A DNA stretch of 8,233 nucleotides from Candidatus Iainarchaeum sp. (GCA_028714395.1 JAQTMJ010000024.1:1-8233); one strand, 5' to 3'; positions 1-6,985 are shown, numbered from the stretch's first letter. Translations and numbers: made by a program. Notes: a model not told the origin generated them from the sequence alone.

Positions 1-1582
1 TTTCAAGCGCGGATTCCATTGAGTGCAGCTTTTCCAGCTTTGCCTGCGCGTCCTCCATGCGCCTGCATTCATCGCGGGCCTTCTGGAATTCCTCGGAGGC
101 TGAATCCATGGCTTTCTTCCTTTTCTCTAGCTGGATTCCAAGGGAAGCCAGTTCTGCGCGCGTGCTTTCTGCTTTTTCCGCAAGCCCGCTGCATTCGGAA
201 ATTTGCTTTTCAAGCATGCGCCTGCGCTCCATGAGCGCCTGGGCTTTCCGCACTTTTGAATCCAGTTCGGATTTCACTTTTGATTTGCTTTCCTTTTCCG
301 AGGAAAGCCTATGGAGCTCGGCGTTTTTCTTGGTCATTTCTTCCCTGTATTCGCGGAACACGTGCTCCATCCCCTCGGAAGTGAGGGTGTTCCTGCACAC
401 CGGGCACCTGGACATCCCGGGCTCGAGCTTTTTCATCCCTTCCTCCAGCCTGCGCATTTCAGAGGAAACGGACTGGAAATTTGAGGATGCTTCGAGGAAT
501 CCACGCTCCGCAGCCTTGCACATTTCCTCCAGCTCATGGAATTCTTTTCCATCGAGAAGGAGCCCAAGCTCCTTGTCAATTGAACCGAGTTGCGTTCCGG
601 CCGAGCGGCCGAGCTCCATCCTTGCTTCCAAGGAGCCGAGCTCTTTTGAAAGCGAACTGTGGCTGGACTGTAAAGCAGAGACGGATTTTTTGAGCTCTTC
701 AAGGGAATGCCCCAGGGCAGCATGCTTTTCCCTGGAAGTTTTGAGCGCTTCCTTATCAAACTTCAAAACCGCGGATTCGCGGCCGAGTTCGGAAACCGCG
801 CCCCTGGCTTCGGAAACAATGGAATTCAGCTTTTCGTGGCGCTCTTTCTTCTCCTTCAAAGCGAGAAAGGCTTCCTTTGCCGCTTTCACCGCCCCGCGAT
901 TCTGCTCCAGGGAAACGGAAATAGAAGCGATGGAACTGCCGAGCTCCAATACCTTCAAGCCGGCTTCCTGCTCCCTTCTTTTCGCATCGTCCAGCTTTTT
1001 CTGATTGAACTGTTCGGCGAGCTTTGCGGCCAATAGCTTTTTTGAATTCATGAGCTTGACCGCGTTGCCGCGCGCCTTTTCGAATTTGTCCAGGCCGAGC
1101 AGCTCGTCCATCTCCTGCTTCCTTTTTCCGGCTTCCAGGGTGAGGAAGCGGTCTATGCCGTTCTGCTCGGAATAGATTGCGCGGCTGAACAGCTCGTAAT
1201 CGGTCTGCATGACGTGCTCCAGGTATTTGGTGACCGCGCTCTGGCCCTGCTCCGCGAGTTTGCCGTCTTTTCTTATGCGGGCCTCGGCTGAAGCCCTTTT
1301 GGATTCTTTCCTGAGCTCGCGGGTTATTTCATAGGATGAGCCGCTCCATTCCAGCACGGCTCGCACGAGCGTCCTTGACTCCCCGTGTGTTATAATTTCG
1401 TCCGTGGAGATGGTCTTGTGCTCAAGCGCAGGGAATTTGCCGAAGAGCGCGAAGCACATGGCGTCCAGCGCGCTGCTTTTCCCGCTGCCCATGGCCCCTA
1501 TGAGCAGGTTGGTTCCCTTGCTGAACTGGAGCAAAGTGGACTTGTGGGAACGCCAGTTTTCCATGTAAAGAGAAGTTATCAT
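1..1582 (-). CDS. rad50: Rad50 double-strand-break repair ATPase (SMC-like), N-terminal part, cut by window edge
   Basis: Rad50 is the ATPase of the Mre11-Rad50 complex, which tethers and processes DNA double-strand breaks. My reverse-strand translation gives 527 complete codons from ATG 1582 with no stop before the window edge. The order matches the family: an N-terminal strand with NWRSHK (residues 9-14), Walker A GAMGSGKS (29-36), a Q-loop YSEQN with Gln140, then RKQEMDELLGLDKFE (154-168). A long charged, Ser/Lys/Glu-rich coiled coil follows, with a zinc hook CPVC at 393-396 and a second coiled-coil arm up to the edge. The ABC signature, Walker B and C-terminal lobe lie outside the window. 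The start is chosen because the Rad50 beta strand begins directly there and a TATA-like box lies 26 bases upstream; ATG 1564 (codon 7) is a weaker alternative. The usual Asn of Walker A (GxNGxGKS) is Met31. The gene directly upstream is folC-like, not mre11. SbcC is the bacterial relative; the zinc hook and archaeal context favour Rad50. Confidence 0.93.
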   Translation of the reverse strand, partial: MITSLYMENWRSHKSTLLQFSKGTNLLIGAMGSGKSSALDAMCFALFGKFPALEHKTISTDEIITHGESRTLVRAVLEWSGSSYEITRELRKESKRASAEARIRKDGKLAEQGQSAVTKYLEHVMQTDYELFSRAIYSEQNGIDRFLTLEAGKRKQEMDELLGLDKFEKARGNAVKLMNSKKLLAAKLAEQFNQKKLDDAKRREQEAGLKVLELGSSIASISVSLEQNRGAVKAAKEAFLALKEKKERHEKLNSIVSEARGAVSELGRESAVLKFDKEALKTSREKHAALGHSLEELKKSVSALQSSHSSLSKELGSLEARMELGRSAGTQLGSIDKELGLLLDGKEFHELEEMCKAAERGFLEASSNFQSVSSEMRRLEEGMKKLEPGMSRCPVCRNTLTSEGMEHVFREYREEMTKKNAELHRLSSEKESKSKVKSELDSKVRKAQALMERRRMLEKQISECSGLAEKAESTRAELASLGIQLEKRKKAMDSASEEFQKARDECRRMEDAQAKLEKLHSMESALE

Positions 1583-1604
1583 CCATCCTATTTCGCAGCA
1601 AAAA

Positions 1605-1611
1605 ATTAAAT
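1605..1611 (-). promoter_or_regulatory. TATA-like box for rad50
   Basis: On the minus strand ATTTAAT is centred about 26 bases before the rad50 ATG at 1582, the archaeal spacing expected if transcription starts at or next to the start codon. AGGATGG (1589-1583) directly abuts the ATG and is too close to act as a normal Shine-Dalgarno site. The rad50-folC gap is only 71 bases, so read-through from the upstream gene is also possible. Confidence 0.4.
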
Positions 1612-1653
1612 GCGCTCTTTTTAGGTTTTTTCGCGGTTAGGCCGGGCTTCTTC

Positions 1654-2973
1654 TCACTTTTTCGGGACCTCGTTTAGGTTCCTCTCCATGCGACTGGAAG
1701 GGAACCAGAGCTCGCGCGCCTCGCCCACTGCGAAAACCGAACCTATTACCAGGACCAGGTCGCGCCTGCCCGCGAGTTCAAGTGCCCGTGCAACCGCGTC
1801 ACGCACGCGCTGCACTTCCAGCACAAATTTGCAATTGCGCAATGCTTCCCTGGCAAGCACTTTTGTTTCTATTGCGCGGGACAGCACGCCGTGCTTTGTA
1901 ACTATGGTTACATTAGCAGCGCGCGCTATGCTCCGCATCATTTCACGGAAGTTCTTATCCGAGGATATGCTCACGACCGCAATGAGCCGCTCGTATCTGA
2001 AAACTTTCCTGAGTTCCCGGAGTACCGTTTTTACCGCGTCCAGGTCTTTTGCGCAGTCCAGCACCACATACGGATTCTTCTGCACCAGCTCAAGCCTGCC
2101 TGGCCAGCTCACTTCAGCAAGCCCTTTGCGCATCGCTTCTTCCGGCACATGCGAATCAGGAAAAATGGATTCAACGCAGGCAAGCGCGCACGCCGCGTTT
2201 TTCAGCTGGTGGGCCCCTAGAAGAGGAAGCCGGAAAGTGCGCTGCGATGCATCCAGGCCGGAATAGCTGAAGCGCTGGCCCCCTTGGATGCGTACTGGTT
2301 TGGTGATTTTGAAATGCCTGCCCAGCACCAAAACCTGCGCACGCTTCTTCTCTGCCTCGCGCAAAATCACGCGCAATGCCGGGCCCTCTGCCGAGGTCAC
2401 GATCACGCCGCGCCTTTTTATTATTCCTGCCTTTTCGAACGCTATTTTTTCTATTGTTTTACCTAAAATTTCCGTATGCTCAAGGGAAACGTTGGTGATT
2501 ACTGAAACAATTGCGTTCGCGGTGTTGGTGGCGTCCAGCCTGCCCCCGAGCCCCACTTCCATAACAGCGAAATCGGCTTTTTTATCTGCAAAATACGAGT
2601 ATGCGATTGCGACCGTGACTTCAAAGAACGTAGGTTTTCCGCCTTTGAGCTTTCCGGCTTCCTTCCACACAAGGGAAGCCAGGCGCGCAAGCTCCTGCTC
2701 TCCTATTTCGCGCCCATTCATAGAGATGCGCTCGGTGAAGCGCGAAAGGTGCGGCTTGGTGAAGCGCCCGGTTTTGAATCCAGAGGCCTGGAGCATGGAT
2801 GCTATCATCGCTGCGGTGGAGCCCTTGCCGTTCGTGCCTCCCACAAGAATAACTTTCATTTTTTCCTGCGGATTGCCCAACGCCCTGAGCAGTCTCCTTT
2901 CGCGGGCAAGACCGAGCCTGCCCCCGTGCACATTCAGGGAATAGAGGTAATTGATGGCCTCTTCATAGTTCAT
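1654..2973 (-). CDS. folC: FolC-family folylpolyglutamate/dihydrofolate synthase-like ligase (Mur ligase fold)
   Basis: FolC-family enzymes use ATP to ligate glutamate onto dihydropteroate or reduced folates (or other pterins in archaea) in the cytoplasm. The 439-residue protein has the usual family length. Numbered from ATG 2973, visible motifs are the P-loop GGTNGKGST (45-53), KPHL (73-76, normally SPHL), catalytic-region Glu139 followed by GLGGRLDATN (141-150), ITNVSLEHT with His166, EKAGIIK with Lys181 (the position carbamylated in this family), AHQLKN (254-259), PGRLE (291-295), SSDKNF, and C-terminal GSVFAVGEAR (411-420). The ligase-domain motif that is normally DGAHNP reads DCAKDL (306-311), losing the conserved His and Asn. 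GTG 2982 would add three residues; ATG is preferred because MNYEEAINYLYSL matches typical FolC N-termini, but GTG fits leaderless spacing slightly better. No Shine-Dalgarno site is seen. The family call is firm; the substrate (folate or a methanopterin-like pterin) cannot be told from sequence. Confidence 0.88.
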   Translation of the reverse strand: MNYEEAINYLYSLNVHGGRLGLARERRLLRALGNPQEKMKVILVGGTNGKGSTAAMIASMLQASGFKTGRFTKPHLSRFTERISMNGREIGEQELARLASLVWKEAGKLKGGKPTFFEVTVAIAYSYFADKKADFAVMEVGLGGRLDATNTANAIVSVITNVSLEHTEILGKTIEKIAFEKAGIIKRRGVIVTSAEGPALRVILREAEKKRAQVLVLGRHFKITKPVRIQGGQRFSYSGLDASQRTFRLPLLGAHQLKNAACALACVESIFPDSHVPEEAMRKGLAEVSWPGRLELVQKNPYVVLDCAKDLDAVKTVLRELRKVFRYERLIAVVSISSDKNFREMMRSIARAANVTIVTKHGVLSRAIETKVLAREALRNCKFVLEVQRVRDAVARALELAGRRDLVLVIGSVFAVGEARELWFPSSRMERNLNEVPKK

Positions 2974-3004
2974 GGAAAGCACAAAGGAATATTAAACAAA
3001 CTCC

Positions 3005-3018
3005 TTAAAATAAATTTA
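3005..3018. promoter_or_regulatory. AT-rich core promoter in the divergent folC / membrane-protein gap
   Basis: The gap of about 86 bases between the divergent genes holds the tract TTAAAATAAATTTA. Read on the minus strand, TTTATTTTA is centred about 28 bases before GTG 2982, or 37 before ATG 2973. Read on the plus strand, the tract would place a start near 3037 and leave a short leader containing GGTGG at 3051-3055, a Shine-Dalgarno-like site four bases before ATG 3060. A second AT stretch at 3025-3032 could serve the plus-strand gene instead. Assignment rests on spacing only. Confidence 0.35.
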
Positions 3019-3059
3019 GTAATCAATATTATCAGCACAAAGTCTTTTCGGGTGGAAAA

Positions 3060-3764
3060 ATGGACTTGAAAACCATATTGGACAGGCGCAAACTCGCATT
3101 CACGGGCGTTTTCGCACTGCTCTCGCTGGCATTGTACCAGGTTAAATTCTCGGACATCCTGGGAGTCCAGTCGCAGAGCTTCACGCTGTTCCAGCTCATA
3201 GGGCCCATAGGCGCAGGGGTTTTGGGCTCTGCGCTCGGCGCGGTTTCGGTTTTTGCGGTGGAAGTCTTGAACTTCCTTATAGGGGGACAGCCGCTTGATT
3301 TGATAACGTTTGTGAGGTTCTTCCCCATGGTGTTCGCCGCGCTCTATTTCGGGAGCAGGAGCAAAATCACGGATAAGCTCGCGGCGATTCCAGCACTCGT
3401 GTGCATGCTGCTTTTCTGGATGCACCCGGCAGGTGCGCAGGCATGGTATTACGCGCTCTACTGGCTAATTCCGATAGGAGCGGTTTTCTACAAGAAGAAC
3501 ATACTTGCAAGGAGCCTGGGCTCCACATTCACTGCGCACGCAATAGGCTCTGTGGCTTTCCTTTATGCGTTCAACCTTCCTGCAGAAGTGTGGATTGCGC
3601 TCATTCCCATAGTCGCGGTTGAACGGCTCACCTTCACGGCTGGAATTACGCTGTTCCATTACGCGGCAAATACCGCCATGGACTTCGCCGCGGTAAAAAG
3701 AGGGTGGAAATTCCTGAACGTGGAGAAGAAGTATTCGCTCCTGAATGCCCTGAGCAAAGAGTGA
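3060..3764 (+). CDS. Multi-pass membrane protein of unknown function, possibly ECF-transporter S-component-like
   Basis: I do not recognise a specific family. The 234-residue protein has about six or seven hydrophobic segments, near residues 12-27, 43-74 (long, perhaps two), 81-97, 107-121, 128-144, 155-171 and 175-205. It has a short basic N-terminus and a basic C-terminal tail. Gly/Ala-rich helices around GPIGAGVLGSALG (48-60), the stretch VEVLNFLIGGQPLD (67-80) and a segment with polar residues Glu188, Arg189, His200 and Asn204 suggest a small-molecule binding integral membrane protein. Size and topology resemble the substrate-binding S component of ECF vitamin transporters, but this is inference and no diagnostic motif is certain. 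GGTGG four bases before the ATG supports the start. The gene stands alone on the plus strand between folC and the pentose-phosphate operon, and no transporter ATPase genes are adjacent. A vitamin or pterin precursor role beside folC is speculative. Confidence 0.8.
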   Translation: MDLKTILDRRKLAFTGVFALLSLALYQVKFSDILGVQSQSFTLFQLIGPIGAGVLGSALGAVSVFAVEVLNFLIGGQPLDLITFVRFFPMVFAALYFGSRSKITDKLAAIPALVCMLLFWMHPAGAQAWYYALYWLIPIGAVFYKKNILARSLGSTFTAHAIGSVAFLYAFNLPAEVWIALIPIVAVERLTFTAGITLFHYAANTAMDFAAVKRGWKFLNVEKKYSLLNALSKE

Positions 3765-3767
3765 AAA

Positions 3768-3800
3768 TTTATTTTTTACTTTCTTTTCGTTATTCTATTC
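3768..3800 (+). terminator. T-rich transcription terminator after the membrane-protein gene
   Basis: Immediately after stop TGA 3762-3764 the plus strand carries several T-runs (TTTATTTTTTACTTTCTTTT and more), with no strong hairpin. Archaeal RNA polymerase terminates on such T-rich tracts. The tract also separates this gene from the converging transaldolase gene, which ends at 3806. Confidence 0.5.
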
Positions 3801-3805
3801 GCATT

Positions 3806-4450
3806 TTATTTCCTGCTTTTCTTGTGGTCCTCCAAAAACTGCGCAATTCCCTTGTCCGTAAGGGGATGCTTGAACAGCTTTTCGAAAACATCCGCAGGAA
3901 GGGTCGCGATGTGCGCCCCTGCTTTTGCCGCTTCAACAACGTGGATTGGATGCCTCACAGATGCAACTATTATTTCGGTCTTGTATCCGTAGTTCTTGTA
4001 TATCTGCACAATGTCCCTTATGAGAGCCATACCATCTTCTGAAATGTCGTCAAGCCTTCCCACGAACGGGGAAGCATAGCTCGCTCCGGCTTTCGCAGCC
4101 AGGAGCGCCTGGGATGCGGAAAAAACAAGCGTTACGTTTGTGCGTATTCCTTTCTTTTCCAGCATGCGCACCGCTTTCAGCCCTTCAGCTGTCATCGGGA
4201 CCTTCACGACCACGTTGGGCGCCCATTTCGCGAATTCCTCGCCTTCCTTCACCATTTCCTCGGCAGTCTGCCCTACGCCTTCAACGCTGAGCGGGCCTTT
4301 CATGATTTTCGCAATCTCCTGAATCGCAGTTTTGTGCTCCTTGCCCTCCTTCATTATTATCGTGGGATTGGTGGTCACTCCGTCGCACATCCCAAGCTCA
4401 ACTGCAGCCCTTATCTTTTCCGCGTTCGCGGTATCAAGGAAGAATTTCAT
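3806..4450 (-). CDS. tal: Transaldolase (small MipB/TalC-type)
   Basis: This enzyme transfers a dihydroxyacetone unit between sugar phosphates (sedoheptulose-7-P + glyceraldehyde-3-P to erythrose-4-P + fructose-6-P). The 214-residue length matches the short TalC/fructose-6-phosphate aldolase subfamily, a TIM barrel. Family residues visible are FLDTAN with Asp6, TTNPT (26-30) with Asn28, VVVKVPMT with the Schiff-base Lys83, and SPFVGRLDD (127-135). Glu57 and Phe129 occupy positions that are Gln and Tyr in true fructose-6-phosphate aldolases, so transaldolase activity is favoured. It is the last gene of the operon. ATG 4450 overlaps the transketolase C-half stop in an ATGA junction, preceded by the Shine-Dalgarno site AAGGTGA (4461-4455), which points to translational coupling. 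Complete, with no odd features. Confidence 0.94.
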   Translation of the reverse strand: MKFFLDTANAEKIRAAVELGMCDGVTTNPTIIMKEGKEHKTAIQEIAKIMKGPLSVEGVGQTAEEMVKEGEEFAKWAPNVVVKVPMTAEGLKAVRMLEKKGIRTNVTLVFSASQALLAAKAGASYASPFVGRLDDISEDGMALIRDIVQIYKNYGYKTEIIVASVRHPIHVVEAAKAGAHIATLPADVFEKLFKHPLTDKGIAQFLEDHKKSRK

Positions 4451-5403
4451 ATTTTCACCTTAACAAATTCATATATCCCTTGCGCATCCAGTTTGTATTT
4501 TTTCATCAGCTCCGGGGCTTCCCCGGATTCTGCGAAAGTGTTGTGGATTCCGTGCCTGAAAAGTTTGCAGTTTTCCTCGGCAAGCAATTCTGCTATTGCA
4601 GAACCCAGGCCGCCGTTCACCTGGTGCTCCTCCACTGAAACCGAAAGCCCGCATTTCTTCGCATAGGAAAGGATGGTCTCCCTGTCCAGGGGCTTTATTG
4701 TGTGCACGTTTATCACGGCAGCTTTTATCCCTTCTTTCTCAAGCATCTCCGCAGCCTTGAGCGCCTGGTAAACTTCAACTCCGCAGGCGAATATCGCAAC
4801 GTCAGAACCGTCGCGGAGCACGTTTGCCTTTCCAGGGATGAACGGCGTTTTCTCTGTGGTGAAAACAGGGAACTTCTCCCTTCCGGTCCTTATGTAGGCA
4901 GGACCTTTTATCGAATGTGCAGCCAGGGTGGCTTTCCTGGCCTCCTCGGCATCAGCAGGAACGAAAACGGTCATGTTCGGGAGCGCGCGCATCATCGCTA
5001 TGTCCTCGAGCATCTGGTGCGAAGCGCCGTCAGGGCCAACGGTAATTCCGGTGTGCGAAGCGTGTATTATCACTTTCACATCATTGTAGCAGATGGAAAC
5101 GCGTATCTGGTCGAAATTGCGGCCTGGGTTGAATGCGCCGAACGCGGAAATGATTGCGGTTTTTCCGCAGGCCGCGATTCCCGCGGCTGTGCCTGCGAGG
5201 TTCTGCTCCGCAACCCCCACCTGGACAAAGCGCTTGGGGAATTTCTCCGCGAACCAGTGCGTTCTCGTAGACTCGGAAACGTCCGCGGTGAGCACCCAGA
5301 CGTTCGGGTCCTTTTCCCCGAGCTCGAGCAGGGCTTTTCCGAATCCGTCCCTGAGCGCGGCGGGCTTTCCGTCCATGTCCAGGCTCATTTCAGGGTTAAG
5401 CAT
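4447..5403 (-). CDS. Transketolase, C-terminal subunit (pyrimidine-binding and C-terminal domains)
   Basis: This is the second half of a split, thiamine-diphosphate-dependent transketolase, which moves two-carbon ketol units between sugar phosphates. The 318 residues match the usual split C-subunit length. The pyrimidine domain includes GVAEQN (63-68), with Glu66 as the ThDP-activating glutamate, ISAFGAF (85-91), and [14 protein letters not shown] (117-130). The C-terminal domain follows, with NVHTIKPLD (232-240), [13 protein letters not shown] (257-269) and FAESG (290-294). It should pair with the upstream N-subunit, since the active site forms between halves. The start ATG 5403 lies 4 bases after the N-subunit stop; ATG 5388 (codon 6) is a possible alternative because neither has a strong Shine-Dalgarno site. 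The end overlaps transaldolase by 4 bases. A 1-deoxyxylulose-5-phosphate synthase half is less likely given the N-subunit partner and the pentose-phosphate neighbours. Confidence 0.94.
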   Translation of the reverse strand: MLNPEMSLDMDGKPAALRDGFGKALLELGEKDPNVWVLTADVSESTRTHWFAEKFPKRFVQVGVAEQNLAGTAAGIAACGKTAIISAFGAFNPGRNFDQIRVSICYNDVKVIIHASHTGITVGPDGASHQMLEDIAMMRALPNMTVFVPADAEEARKATLAAHSIKGPAYIRTGREKFPVFTTEKTPFIPGKANVLRDGSDVAIFACGVEVYQALKAAEMLEKEGIKAAVINVHTIKPLDRETILSYAKKCGLSVSVEEHQVNGGLGSAIAELLAEENCKLFRHGIHNTFAESGEAPELMKKYKLDAQGIYEFVKVKI

Positions 5404-5407
5404 GAAA

Positions 5408-6259
5408 TCACGTGGATTCTATCTCCTTCCTGCCTTCTATGAGTATTTTCCTCGCTTCCTCGGCCTGCTCCTTGGTGGGGCTCTTGCCGTGCCATTCGGT
5501 GAGGAATTCCATGAACGGGATGCCTTTTCCAGGGATTGTGTGCGCTATTATCACTGTGGGCTTTTCGTAAATCGCCTTGCTCTCCTCGCAGGCCTCAATT
5601 ATCTTCTGTATGTTGTGCCCATCAACCTCAAGCACGTGCCAGCCGAAGGACTTGTATTTCTCCACGAAAGGCTCCAGGGGCATGATTTCCTCGGTAAAAC
5701 CGTCAATCTGGATGTTGTTCCTGTCTATTATGATTGTGAGGTTCCCGAGCTTGTACTTGGATGCGAGCATGGCCGCTTCCCACACCTGGCCTTCCTGGTG
5801 CTCGCCGTCGCTCATCACGCAGTAGACGCGCCATTTCCTCTTCTCGGCCTTCGCGACTATGGCCATTCCCACTGCCTGGGAAATCCCCTGGCCCAGGGGC
5901 CCGGAGGAAGTTTCTATCCCGGGAAGCGTGCCCCTGTGCGGATGGCCCTGGAGCCTGGAGCCGAGCTTCCTCAGCGTCATGAGCTCCTCCTTGGGGAAAT
6001 AGCCCGCGTTCGCGAGCACCGCGTAGAGGACCGGGCACACGTGGCCGTTTGAGAGCACGAAGCGGTCGCGCCCTTCCCATTGAGGATTCTGGGGGTCATG
6101 GTAAATGACGTTGAAGTAAAGCGCGGTGAATATGTCCGCAAGGCCTATGGAGCCTGCGGAATGGCCGCTCTTGGCTTCCTCGAGCATGTTCACAAGGTCC
6201 TGCCTGATGGTGTTGGCTATGAGCTGGAGCTGCTTCAGGCTGGTTACTTTAATTCGCAT
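5408..6259 (-). CDS. Transketolase, N-terminal subunit (ThDP diphosphate-binding domain)
   Basis: This is the first half of split transketolase, binding the diphosphate of ThDP through Mg2+. Numbered from ATG 6259 (283 residues) it shows SGHSAGS (31-37) with His33, SNGHVCPVLYA (70-80), GHPHRG (105-110), GPLGQG (120-125), the ThDP motif SDGEHQEG (150-157) with Asp151 ending in NN (181-182), and a conserved-region WHGKSP with His257. The first Gly of the usual GDG is Ser, a variant also known in split transketolases. An upstream GTG at 6268 would add three residues and has AGGA about seven bases before it; ATG 6259 has only a GGGGG run. Either start overlaps rpe (by 11 or 20 bases), so coupled translation is likely. 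The partner C-half begins 4 bases downstream. Confidence 0.94.
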   Translation of the reverse strand: MRIKVTSLKQLQLIANTIRQDLVNMLEEAKSGHSAGSIGLADIFTALYFNVIYHDPQNPQWEGRDRFVLSNGHVCPVLYAVLANAGYFPKEELMTLRKLGSRLQGHPHRGTLPGIETSSGPLGQGISQAVGMAIVAKAEKRKWRVYCVMSDGEHQEGQVWEAAMLASKYKLGNLTIIIDRNNIQIDGFTEEIMPLEPFVEKYKSFGWHVLEVDGHNIQKIIEACEESKAIYEKPTVIIAHTIPGKGIPFMEFLTEWHGKSPTKEQAEEARKILIEGRKEIEST

Positions 6260-6917
6260 GGCCCCCACTTGCTTTCCTGAGTCTTTGGATTGCTTCTTCC
6301 ACGTTTTCGTGGCCGAATATCGCGCTGGCCGCGGCGAGCCTGTTTGCCCCTTGTTTCACCGCTGCGAATGCGTTTTCTTCGCTTATCCCGCCGTCCACCT
6401 CTATGGCGAGCGACGGGAATTTTTTCCTAAGGAATGCTATCTTTTCCTCGACTTCTTTTATATATTTTTGCCCCGAGAAGCCCGGGTGCACGGACATCAC
6501 CAGAAGGATTTGCACATCTTTCGCATAGGGAAGGAGTTTTTCCACTGAGGTTTCCGGATTTATGGCCAAACCAAGTGTGCTTCCGGTCTTTCTTGCCGCG
6601 AGCTTTATTTTTTCCCAGTTGGCGCCAATGGTTTCAATATGCACTATGTGCGTGTTCACTCCCTGGATTTCTGATATCCATTTCTCGGGCTCGCGCACCA
6701 TCCAGTGGAATTCGTATTTCACGTCTTTCGGGAGAGATTTCAGGTCTTCCAGGCCGACCGTGAGGTTCGGCACAAAAACGTTGTCCAACACGTCTATGTG
6801 GACAGAATGCGCATAGGGCCTGACACGGTTTATGGAATTCAGAAGAAGCTCGCGGGTCTTTGCAAGCACGGCAGGGACTATTTCGGTTTCCCTAGTGTGC
6901 AAATTAGTCCCATTCAT
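6249..6917 (-). CDS. rpe: Ribulose-phosphate 3-epimerase (divergent)
   Basis: The enzyme interconverts ribulose-5-phosphate and xylulose-5-phosphate, supplying transketolase's donor. The 222-residue TIM barrel keeps the metal and catalytic residues: HID (40-42, His40 and Asp42), His71 in HWMV, and Asp175 in EVDGGI. FVPN (48-51), INPET (119-123) and MSVHPGFSGQ (141-150) are also clear. Several positions depart from consensus: the N-terminal APSILSAD is VPAVLAKT (14-21), MDGHFVPN is LDNVFVPN, MSVNPGFGGQ has His144 and Ser148, and the phosphate-binding GSAIF is ASAIF (197-201). A related epimerase such as an allulose-phosphate epimerase is possible, but the operon with transketolase and transaldolase favours ribulose-phosphate. 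ATG 6917 is supported by a strong Shine-Dalgarno site AGGTGGG (6927-6921) four bases upstream. It is the first gene of the operon. Confidence 0.88.
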   Translation of the reverse strand: MNGTNLHTRETEIVPAVLAKTRELLLNSINRVRPYAHSVHIDVLDNVFVPNLTVGLEDLKSLPKDVKYEFHWMVREPEKWISEIQGVNTHIVHIETIGANWEKIKLAARKTGSTLGLAINPETSVEKLLPYAKDVQILLVMSVHPGFSGQKYIKEVEEKIAFLRKKFPSLAIEVDGGISEENAFAAVKQGANRLAAASAIFGHENVEEAIQRLRKASGGHAN

Positions 6918-6920
6918 AAT

Positions 6921-6927
6921 CCCACCT
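6921..6927 (-). promoter_or_regulatory. Shine-Dalgarno site of rpe
   Basis: AGGTGGG ends three bases before ATG 6917 and matches the archaeal 16S tail. It fixes the start and shows that the operon mRNA has a 5' leader, unlike the divergent gene at 6986. Confidence 0.6.
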
Positions 6928-6954
6928 AACTAGCGTTATTATATTGATTAAATA

Positions 6955-6966
6955 GGTATAAAAAGC
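6955..6966. promoter_or_regulatory. Divergent TATA element between rpe operon and surface-protein gene
   Basis: Read on the plus strand, TATAAAAA (6957-6964) is centred about 25-26 bases before ATG 6986, the spacing expected for a leaderless transcript; no Shine-Dalgarno site precedes that ATG. Read on the minus strand, the same tract gives TTTTTATA. A start 26 bases on would be near 6934, leaving a leader of about 17 bases that contains the rpe Shine-Dalgarno site. Other AT-rich candidates (6937-6946) exist for the minus strand. The plus-strand reading is the firmer of the two. Confidence 0.55.
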
Positions 6967-6985
6967 TATTATAGTATAAACCGGC

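Noticed and set aside
57..1004. 315-codon open frame on the plus strand
   Set aside because: Antisense to rad50; the translation is Ser/Phe/Glu-rich low-complexity, and the minus-strand frame has clear Rad50 motifs. Codon bias of the real gene keeps the opposite frame open.
1583..1653. Hairpin terminator or small RNA between rad50 and folC
   Set aside because: The GGCCGGGC patch gives only a weak stem and is not followed by a T-run on the right strand; the gap is explained by a promoter.
1688..2266. 192-codon and shorter plus-strand frames opposite folC (also 2288-2944)
   Set aside because: Fully antisense to a gene with intact family motifs; no start signals and no recognisable protein features.
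3001..3006. AAGGAG on the minus strand upstream of folC as a Shine-Dalgarno site
   Set aside because: It lies about 20-30 bases before either folC start, too far, and no other in-frame start follows it at normal spacing.
4702..6052. Long plus-strand frames (4702-5442 and 5093-6052) opposite the transketolase genes
   Set aside because: Shadows of the transketolase halves; compositions are arbitrary and the minus-strand proteins are complete and conserved.
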